DNA of 64,000 bases. Origin: Parastagonospora avenae f. sp. tritici 18332-5. Taxonomy: Eukaryota; Ascomycota; Dothideomycetes; Pleosporales; Phaeosphaeriaceae. The DNA lies in contig JAFJTR010000082.1 in NCBI GenBank assembly GCA_022559985.1, positions 62,001 through 126,000 of the forward strand, read 5' to 3'. Both the position numbers and the translations under genes were made by a program. Shown here piece after piece: positions 56,303 to 64,000 of the stretch (within the stretch, counting starts at the first letter, position 1; every line of letters starts with the position of its first letter). The notes under the pieces were generated by a model. The model was not told the DNA's origin, made no database searches, and was given only the letters and a program-made list of their open reading frames with translations.

Positions 56303-58173
56303 ATGGAAACCAATAAGAGCATACACAGGTACCCCAATCGTTGTTTAGACTGCCTATTTTGCTTGCTCCGACCTTTCTATCAAACTATTATACTCTTGCA
56401 ATTCGCAAGACGCCGTTGGACGATCGCCCACACAGCTTGGTTGAGCTGAGGAGTCTGGGGCGGCTGAATCTAGATGTCTTTTCGACCAGTTAGAAGACGG
56501 TGGCTTGCAGCAGCTCGGTTACATTTCCTCAGCCGCGTGCTGCTTAAAACCAGCCTTCTCCATCCTGGCACCAGTCTCTCACATTGCAACATATCCTGGC
56601 CGAATTGGTGTCGAACAACATGGCGTGCGTCTCTATCGGAGAAGCAAATCCAGATATAGCTGGTCTAGGAGTAAGTCTACGTTGTACGGCCGAGCTGAGC
56701 TAATATAGAATACAGATACTAGTCGCTTTTGCCATTCAGTCAATCATCGCTGTGTTCGTCTCGGTTTACACGTTTGTCCTTTCAAACATTATCCAACAGA
56801 GGTGGAAAGATGCAGACCCAGACCCAAGTCCTCCTAACCCCTTCGACCTGTTCCCGGCATGGATGAGGCCCTGGCTCCAGTCATACGGTGTGATTCCATT
56901 TAACCCATTCAATAGCTTGCATACGTTCCACGTATCCAAACCATCTACAGATGGTCAGCAAAAACAAGCTTCCCACCGGCGCGTAGCAAGAAGGAAATGG
57001 GAGTGGATCGTTGGGAAGCAACCTGATCACAAGCGAGTACGAACTGAGAGTTCCAAGATTGAGGATGAACGCACGCCCACTGCTATGAGATTGGGGTTTG
57101 CGAACCGAATCCTGCTAGCCGGCAACGATGCACAAACCTTCACGGGTAAATTTGTCAACATCAGAAAAAGATCTTGGACTTGACTGATACGAGGGCTGTA
57201 GGGATAGCATTGCTGATCAGTGGCCTGGTTCAGGCTAAGACAATGAGCTTATACCATATGCATATCCTCTACGACGCCATAAGTCTCGTAGTGTACGTGG
57301 AATACCTCCTAGATGCGGCTTGTGCTAACACATCTTGGACATAGTATCTCCAATTGCGCAGCAAGCACATGTATCTCCAGCGACGGTCATCTCAAAAGAC
57401 ATACCAGACAACTGCTCATCATCATATGGGCGGTATTGTTCATAACCTACTTTAGCATCTTCGCCGCCCGTCTGCAATCCTGGGACAACAATATACCGCT
57501 CCACTGCTACCGCACCAAGAATATTTCCTACCCAGGCGACAAGCATCCACGCGCAGACCACGCATACATCGGCGTCACATTCATATACACCGTGTTTTCC
57601 ATCGGGATCGCACTTCGGCAATCTACCGGGCGACAGGAAAAGTCTCAAACACTTGAACTCAGACTGCTGGAGCGAGTTATCGCCGAAATGCCCAAACCTG
57701 CTACATCCCGTCCTGGTGGAATGATCATCGCTTCACTACGCGGGGAAATCCCAGGTCTCCAGGCTGTCTATGGTATAGGAGCGGATCTCGTAGCGTCGGA
57801 TACGGAGAACCAAATTTTGTCGCTTGCGCTCCTGCAATGCCCGCTGCACATCTACTCCATCTTCGCATTGCGCGCGTCGAACGAGCGATATCTGGATGGA
57901 GGAGTGTCGGGCTCGGATTGGGGTTTTGGTCAGATCGTGGCGATGGTGTTGCTGGGAGCTAATTTCCTCTCCATCGCAGATGGGATTACTGGTAAGTTGA
58001 TTTCCGTGCTTTGGGGAGAGGAACTTACTAACGCGAATTAAGGGTATATTGAAGAAAGCGAGGCTCAGAAGTCGGTAAAGAGGGTGCAGACTGGTTTGGA
58101 AGAGGTTGGTGTGGTGGGAAGTCAGGCCCCTGATCAACATGCTTCACAAGTAACAGCAGATGCTGCTGTCTGA
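56303..58173 (+). CDS. Multi-pass membrane hypothetical protein (5' end uncertain)
   Basis: Confident exons: (56474)-56607, 56645-56670, 56716-57145, 57202-57292, 57345-57991 and 58043-58173. The first confident piece reads DQLEDGGLQQLGYISSAACC, LKPAFSILAPVSHIATYP, with no ATG in frame. One candidate 5' exon, 56303-56328 (METNKSIH, donor GTACCC), joins in phase. Joined exons give NPDIAGLG followed by a membrane span (ILVAFAIQSIIAVFVSVYTF), a polar loop, then further hydrophobic stretches (IALLISGLVQA, LLIIIWAVLFITYFSIFAAR, YIGVTFIYTVFSIGIAL, LALLQCPLHIYSIFAL, IVAMVLLGANFLSIADGI). The ..HIATNPDIAGLGV pattern is one I associate with a Pleosporales-expanded membrane family of unknown function. 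A 26-bp micro-exon is notable. Confidence 0.6.
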
Positions 58174-58737
58174 GCGACACATCCCCAGACTAGAGCACAC
58201 AGAGATCGAATTCGAGCGCTCGGTGGATTTTGAATCAGTTTAGCAGAAATTTGCGAGTATCAAGAGCGGATAACATAGCCTTACGACTTCGATTGTACAA
58301 ACTGAAGCGCATGTCGGTCTCTCAGGATTGAGTATTCCGTTGTGGATGCGGACTATTAATGGCCAATATACTGATTGGGTTGTCTGCCTATTGCCGATCT
58401 TGGGCTGCCTGTCGTACATACGAATGAAAGCCGCCATCAATACTAGGTCGGGCGATCGCTTGGTCCCGGGCTGTCGGGGTGTACTTTGACCGATGTCTTA
58501 TTGCCGGGCTCATCATTCCTGCCAACCAGTCCCCAGTCTCTGAGCTCCATACTCGAAATAAATGGGTTTACAATGTAAGGCTCCACTTCGATGACAGGGC
58601 TCCGGGGGCCTCGGGAGCCGCTGTAGATGTTTCGTGGTGGGGACCCAAAGTGGCAAAAATGTCTGTGTTGTCCTTCTCTTGCCCACATCATCGTTTAAAC
58701 CATTTCGCAGACGACCATACTCTCATAGCATACGAAC
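58174..58737. other. Intergenic 0.56 kb
   Basis: Nothing recognisable; promoter of the following gene. Confidence 0.45.
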
Positions 58738-59870
58738 ATGCCAGGAAAGATCGAGACAGCAGGAGGAGGCGATATACCGGAACGTCGGGGAGTCTACCTT
58801 CTGACGCACCCGCGTTCAGCTTCGAATATGTTCCAGGTGATGATGGCGAAGCAACCAGGGTACCAGAACTCGGGCTACAAGCTTTTCGATGCTGGATTCA
58901 TGTCAGTAGGCCAAATACAAAGAGGCAGCTTGAGCGAGTGGCCGGAGGATGATCGTAAAGCTGCCTTTGCCGCCTTCCAGAGAGGCTGGGAAGATTTGCA
59001 AGACGAGGTGGCGGATGCGCAAAAGAATGTAAGTGCCATGTGTACAAAAATAGTGGAAGACAAGAGGAAAGTCAGCTGTGGTTCGTTTGCCGAGCTTATA
59101 TCTCACTACAAGTGCAATTGCCCAATACCATGATCGAATGGCGTGCTCGCTCACCCTGGTCCTTGTCCGCTGACAGTACTTCATTATAGGGTAAACAAGC
59201 GTTTATCAAGGAGCACACACTCTTCCTCTTGGCTGCAGACAAGTTCTTCGCGTTTGAGTTCCCTGACGACCATGTCAAAGCTCTCGTCCTCGAAGAACGC
59301 GATGGACCGAAATCAGAACACACCAATCCGACGAGTCTGCCAGATCGCTTCCTGCTTTCCATGCAGCCCATCTTCCAGATCCGCCATCCAGCGCTGATGT
59401 TTCCTTCCATGGTCCGAGCCCAGGCCAGCATTATGGACGACACTTCTACTCGTCACCCCAGAGTCTATAGTACGCTCACCCTCCGCCATTCCAGAGCAGT
59501 GTTCGACTGGTATCTCGAGAACGCCAGTAAAGAGCGGAAGCCCAGAGTCATCGATGCTGACGATATCATGAACAACCCTGCAGCGGTTCGTCAACTCTGT
59601 ATCCAAACTGGTCTTGATCCCGAAGCCGTCCAGTACAAATGGGATGAAGTGCATGAGGAAGATCCACTCATGGCGCGGTTCAAGTCGACCATCAATGCCT
59701 CTAAAGGTATTATCAAGGGCATGGATGCTCGCAGTCTTGACATTGAGGCTGAGAAGGCGAAGTGGACGGCTGAGCGGGGCGAGGAAGAGGCTGAGAATCT
59801 TGCGAAGTATGTCAATGATGCGATGTCTGATTACTACTACTTGCTGAGCCATCGTACTCAGGGGGAATAA
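58738..59870 (+). CDS. Sulfotransferase-like P-loop protein
   Basis: Two exons, 58738-59028 and 59190-59870, with a 161-bp GTAAGT..ATAG intron; 323 residues. The N-terminal RGVYLLTHPRSASNMFQVMM is the 5'-phosphosulfate-binding-like loop of fungal sulfotransferase-fold proteins (THPRSASN in place of the classical P-loop). Further segments: FIKEHTLFLL, LPDRFLLSMQPIFQIRHPAL, MFPSMVRAQ, TLRHSRAVFDWY, RVIDADDIMNNPAAVRQLCI and the C-terminal YVNDAMSDYYYLLS. The HPRSAS-type family is common in filamentous ascomycetes, often near secondary-metabolite or stress genes; real sulfotransfer has not been shown for most. No signal peptide is seen. The neighbouring APH-fold gene runs in the same direction. 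Confidence 0.8.
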
Positions 59871-60370
59871 CCGCAGTAGGAACGTCATTGACACGTGACT
59901 AGCTAGGTGGTGTGACAAGCTCGAGGCAATAACTCAAATCGCTTTCATATATGTAAAAACTCCTCTTCTTTTTGCTGCTTTCATTTTAAATGCTAAATAC
60001 ATGCTGGGAAGGTTACATGTGGTGTAGACTGTTTCCGCTAGTGCTTATTCCAGCTAGCATAATCCGCTTGTCACCTTACACCACGGCGCAGTCATGCTTA
60101 GACTTAACATCAGCCCAAAGTGGCATCCTCTTTTGTAAAACAACAACTAGGTCTCACATTACTATCGCTTTTATTTCTGTCTCGGATACCGCCTGGTAGA
60201 GCTTTCTTTTCGCGCCCGTTCAGATCATGGTCTCACAGATCCCAGCATCTGGACGAGGGCTGTAGCCAATGCGCTTGTATAGTAGACCAAAACTCGATGT
60301 ATTCGGCGGTTCTTCCAACACAAGAACTTCATGTCGAATCGGCATACTAAATGTCATGACATGACGTGAG
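59871..60370. other. Intergenic 0.5 kb
   Basis: No clear gene or first exon for the APH-like gene could be found here. Confidence 0.45.
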
Positions 60371-62062
60371 GAATTGTTCGAGTATACTTCAGGCAGATGG
60401 CTGTAAGCTATCACTGAAGAATTTGCTTACTATTAGACCAGTCTCTCTAATGTTACCTAACAGGTACAACGAGAAACTACGCTTGGCCAAACGGAAACTG
60501 TATTTCAACGTAGAAGAACTCAAGAAAGCAGCCGCCAGAACTGTCAACCAGCCTGCGTCGAATGTGAAAAGCCTCACAAAATTTGCAGAGGGTGGTTTCA
60601 ATCAGATCTTCGGGCTGGACATAGAAGACGGGACTTCAATCCTAGCTCGATTACCCTATCCATCGACCTTACCTAGACGTCTAACTGTAGCCAGCGACGT
60701 TGCGACCATGTATTTTGTCTGCGGGCATGTTGTGCCGACTCCAAGAATCCTTGGATACAATGTCGACGAAAATCCTGTCGGTTCAGAGTACATGATTATG
60801 GAGAAGCTCCCCGGACAACCAATTGGAGACTCTTGGTTTGAGCTTTCCGAAGAGCAGAGGCTTCAGGTGTTGCACAGCGTTGTCCAGCTCGAATCTAAGT
60901 TGTTCAACATACATCTGCCTGCGAGTGGAAGTATCTACTATGCTCATGATTTAGACTTGGATACTGAAAGGGTAGAAGTAATCGAATCGCGCGGTCAATT
61001 TTGTGTTGGCCCTTATACTGGGCTTCGTTGGTGGTTTGGAAAGCGTAGTGAGCTTAAGCTTGATCGCGGGCCGCGTATGTATGATCAGTGACTACAGACT
61101 ATGCCTTACTTACTTGCATAGATATTGACACCCTCCGCGCTCTTCAAGCTCCTGCGGAGAAGGAACTGGCTTGGATACACAAGTACGGACAACCGCGATA
61201 TCCATTCTATCGGCAAAACAGAGAAGCCTTTCAATACGTCAAACAAGATCCCAAGGCCCACGCGCAATCTCTCGAAGATTACTTGCGTGTCGACCCGTAC
61301 CTCATACCAGACAATGCAGAGTTCAAAGCCCCAGTTCTACGCCATCCAGACATTAATTCTAACAACATATTCATGTCCGAGGACTTCAAAGTCACAAGTC
61401 TGATAGACTGGCAGCAGGCCATCGTTCTCCCGATAGTCCTCGCCGCCGGTATTCCAAGCACTTTCCAAAACTACAACGATGCCGAGTCAAAATTCTTCAC
61501 GCCGCCGCAGCCTCCCGCGCATCTCGACTCTCTATCCGAATCCGAGCGCTCTCAAGCGCTAGAGGTGTATCGTAGACGGCACTTACATTTCTTCTACATG
61601 GACTTCACCGAACGATTCAATCAGCGCCATTGGTCAGCCCTGTCAGACGCGGCGGACATTCTTCGGCGCAGGCTTTTTGATCATGCCAGCGAGCCATGGG
61701 CGTGTCTGAACACACCTCTTCAATATGATCTTGTTCAAACTGCCGAACATTGGAGGAAGGTTGCTCGTGAAGATGGCGATGGACACGTACCCGCATGTCC
61801 TGTAACTTTTACACTGGAAGAAGCAGAGCGCATTGATAAGCTAGATGACTTGCACCGCGAGGCAGATACCGATATGGAGCATATCAACGAGCTTCTTGGC
61901 ATAGGCTCTGATGGATGGACGCTGAATGAGCGATTTGATATTGTCAAAAGTAATGCAGCTGAGATCAAGGAGAACGCGCTTGCTTCGGTAGATGATGACC
62001 CGTGGTTGAGGGAGATGTCTGAGCGGCATTGGCCTTTCGACGATTCTGATGAAGATGAGTGA
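60371..62062 (+). CDS. Aminoglycoside-phosphotransferase-fold protein (AIM9-like), start unresolved
   Basis: Exons (60371)-60402, 60464-61074 and 61122-62062. The first piece reads ELFEYTSGRWL, the family's usual opening, joined through a GTAAGC..CAG intron to YNEKLRLAKRKLYFNVEEL. Then come KFAEGGFNQIF (glycine loop), ARLPYPSTLPRR, ASDVATMYFV, YMIMEKLPGQPIGDSW, LRHPDINSNNIFMSEDF (kinase-like catalytic loop, HPDINSNN) and SLIDWQQA (DFG-equivalent). The product is ~527 residues of APH/Fub9-like kinase fold, related to yeast Aim9; substrate unknown. There is no in-frame ATG: immediately upstream ATGACG is followed by one extra T before GAGGAATTG, putting the start out of frame. Translation could instead begin at the ATG at 60450 if the intron is kept. 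Confidence 0.72.
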
Positions 62063-62241
62063 GGAGTCTTTTGAAACTCTGTTATTTATTGCTAGTGACA
62101 TCTGTAGCTTATTCTAGAGTGTCCTTCGTGATATCATTGTCCGAGAGAAAGGGTCCAAAGCACGCTGCAGCACCGATTTCCAGTCCTGGGTACCGCAATG
62201 CAAAGTCAAGCATGTATGACCAAACCAATTTATCCTCTCAA

Positions 62242-63363
62242 CTATCCCTCCATCTTAGTCTCACCATCCACCATCGTCCAGCCATTGCCGTCAGGTGCCT
62301 GAACCTCTCCAGTCACTTCTCCCTCAACATCCTCGATCCCTGCCTCAGCTTTCTCCCTTTCGCGTCTCTCCCTCATTCCCTTCCATTTCATGCCTGAAAT
62401 GATACTCCTCGGAGTCGTGATTCGCCTGCGATCGCCAATGACGCCAAGCGATGCGGCCGGGCTCTCCACCTTGGCTGTCTCTTCTTCCTCGACCTTCCGC
62501 TTCTCAACGCTCAAGTACTGGCTCACAGGCTTGAACAAAATGTGCCTCTGTGCGTCCGAGGTGTGGCAGCTCGCAAGTAGCGTAATCCGGAAGTCATCGT
62601 ACTTGACACACATCTCCGTCCATTCGCCCATGTACTCATCATGATGGCCTGTCAGCTTGTTGACTTCCCAGTTTGACCAGTGGCTTGCGACTGCGTCGTG
62701 GAAGAGCTGTCTCAGACCCTTGCAGATATCGTTGTTGTGTTCGTCCTTGTTTGTGTTGCGGCATACATAGTCGATATCTTCGGCGCGGATGGTGGACAGG
62801 CGCTTGTTGCTTCCCTTCAATTGCGCGAGCGGCTCAAAGCCCATGTGCAAGTTTATGATTGCCGCGTTTTTATAAGTCCTGCAGCCTAGCTTCTGGCCTA
62901 GCAAACATGCTTCGATGCTTTCGTGTACGCGGCGAAATCCGGGGATTCGTTCGTTGAGCGTGTAGATACTGCTGCGCATGTAGTCCACGAAGTTGGCAAA
63001 GGCCCGGATGTCGATGTCTTCGAGAGTGACTGACGTGATGAAAGGGTTTGTGCAGATCTCGGCAAGGTAGGTGGAATGATGGGTGAGGAGAGCTTTAGGA
63101 AGGTGCCAGGTGCGTTGAGTGACTGGGTCGGCGCCGACGACGACCATGAGAGTACCTGCTGGAGGCGTAGATAGAGGCATCGCAATGGCAGACTTATAAG
63201 TTCGTGGTTGAGTTGATGACGTCTTGGTTTGCGGGTCGAGAAGCGCGCTCTGGAAAAATTTGTATCGCGTCCGTGGAGGCGCGGACATATTCAAGACTAA
63301 GCGCGTGGGTGTGAGAAGAATTCGGTGATTGATAGCTACAGATCTCGGGCGGCTAGAAACCAT
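62242..63363 (-). CDS. BTB/POZ-domain protein
   Basis: Minus strand, one exon. Two good starts exist: ATG at 63363 (373 residues) and ATG at 63288 (348 residues, MSAPPRTRYKFF); the second is closer to the recognised part. The BTB fold covers about residues 70-150 of the longer form: GTLMVVVGADPVTQRTWHLP, KALLTHHSTYLAEICT, VTLEDIDIRAFANFVDYM, YTLN; then ACLLGQKLGCRTYKNAAI, the helical BACK-like continuation. The C-terminal ~90 residues are charged and low complexity (RERREREKAE). Such fungal BTB proteins may act as Cullin-3 adaptors, by family only. It is convergent with the AIM9-like gene, 179 bp apart. Confidence 0.75.
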   Translation of the reverse strand: MVSSRPRSVAINHRILLTPTRLVLNMSAPPRTRYKFFQSALLDPQTKTSSTQPRTYKSAIAMPLSTPPAGTLMVVVGADPVTQRTWHLPKALLTHHSTYLAEICTNPFITSVTLEDIDIRAFANFVDYMRSSIYTLNERIPGFRRVHESIEACLLGQKLGCRTYKNAAIINLHMGFEPLAQLKGSNKRLSTIRAEDIDYVCRNTNKDEHNNDICKGLRQLFHDAVASHWSNWEVNKLTGHHDEYMGEWTEMCVKYDDFRITLLASCHTSDAQRHILFKPVSQYLSVEKRKVEEEETAKVESPAASLGVIGDRRRITTPRSIISGMKWKGMRERREREKAEAGIEDVEGEVTGEVQAPDGNGWTMVDGETKMEG

Positions 63364-63607
63364 TTCGTTGTTTGTCGGGTTGCTATGGTAGCGTTGTGTG
63401 TAGACAACGCGCAAACGCACACGAGATCACGTGCGTAAAGTGAATGTATGAGCGAGCAGTAATTTTTCACCGCGTTCTGAAGCAGATCAGATAAAAGAAA
63501 AGTTGCGTCTGCAAAATCTTAGGATAGTTGGAGTCTCAATAAGACTTGGATGATGATGTTGTGTTTAAGAAGGATAACTTAAAGCAACAACTGCGCAATT
63601 TAGTGCT

Positions 63608-64000
63608 CTATGCATTTTCCTTCCAAGCCAAAGCTGGTGTGGCGATTGCCCCGAGTGTTCTCCCTCCATCAGGTACTTCTTTAAGTCGCGACTGCCGTTC
63701 CCAAATCGCACGGGGACGATAGTAAAACCACAACAAAGGCGTTATGAACAGCACAAGCAATGCTAGCGCCGTAAACAGCCACTTGACGCCAAAGCTATCA
63801 AGCAGAGTACTCAAAAAGATAGACAGTGCTCCGCCAAAGATTGAGCGCACCAATAACGCAGCTGCCAAAGCATATGTGACGTGCGCTGGACGAGCGGCCA
63901 TGATGTACATGTCTGTGAGGAGTTGTCGTGGCCATTAGCAATAGTACCGGATCAGAGATGCGGTAAAAGCTTACGATAGTACTCGCCAATCCAGCGGCCG
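63608..64000 (-). CDS. MFS transporter, 3' end only (cut by window edge)
   Basis: Two exons are visible on the minus strand: 64000-63975 (continues beyond the window) and 63912-63608, with a 62-bp GTAAGC..CAG intron. The encoded tail reads RWIGEYYHMYIM, then ARPAHVTYALAAALLVRSIF, FGGALSIFLSTLLDSFGVKW and a last span LFTALALLVLFITPLLWFYY, before RPRAIWERQSRLKEV and a short cytoplasmic end. The WIGEYY..NT-LRS-FG type is typical of the last two spans of drug/H+ antiporter (DHA1) or polyamine-type MFS proteins. No substrate can be assigned from this piece. Confidence 0.75.

Overview
This window is nuclear DNA of a filamentous ascomycete, most likely a dothideomycete of the order Pleosporales. The signs are short spliceosomal introns (mostly 45-75 bp, GT..AG), Zn2Cys6 transcription factors, ergosterol, ESCRT and NC2 housekeeping genes, and lineage-type hypothetical families. 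The order is inferred from the look of the proteins, not from a database search. I resolved about 29 protein-coding genes or pseudogenes plus one weak degraded fragment. Most needed exon joining, and several genes are too finely split to be seen as single open frames.

Left part (1-24.6 kb): ERG6 sterol C24-methyltransferase and PDB1 (pyruvate dehydrogenase E1 beta); a 4-kb gene-free stretch; an F-box-like protein; a Zn2Cys6 regulator; an ARA2-type D-arabinose dehydrogenase; a KES1/OSH4 sterol/PI4P carrier and phosphoglucomutase in tandem on the minus strand; an Asteroid-type XPG/PIN protein divergent from phosphoglucomutase; and two lineage-type hypothetical genes, one broken by two in-frame stops unless an odd intron is spliced.

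Middle (24.6-39.9 kb): a frameshifted antibiotic-biosynthesis-monooxygenase (ABM) pseudogene; a disordered acidic protein; a divergent pair of GMC oxidoreductase and betaine-aldehyde dehydrogenase, reading as a choline-to-glycine-betaine module; a four-exon 77-residue COA4-type twin-CX9C protein 125 bp head-to-head with biotin-protein ligase; then a GATT microsatellite running into an assembly gap. Next comes an intronless secreted protein made of five near-identical ~40-residue repeats separated by Lys-Arg sites, the layout of a Kex2-processed repeat peptide precursor. It is followed by a 3.2-kb gene desert.

Right part (39.9-64 kb): a possible catabolic cluster (DAL5-type transporter, Zn2Cys6 factor, D-2-hydroxyacid dehydrogenase, second Zn2Cys6 factor whose 3' end overlaps the dehydrogenase); ESCRT-III DID2; NC2-beta; a degraded coding remnant; the SCH9 kinase; a lineage-type multi-pass membrane protein; a sulfotransferase-like P-loop protein; an aminoglycoside-phosphotransferase-fold (AIM9-like) gene with a damaged-looking start; a BTB/POZ protein; and the 3' end of an MFS transporter cut by the window edge.

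The most interesting item is the Kex2-type repeat precursor at 35978-36652. Its repeats keep their protein sequence while the DNA has drifted at silent sites.
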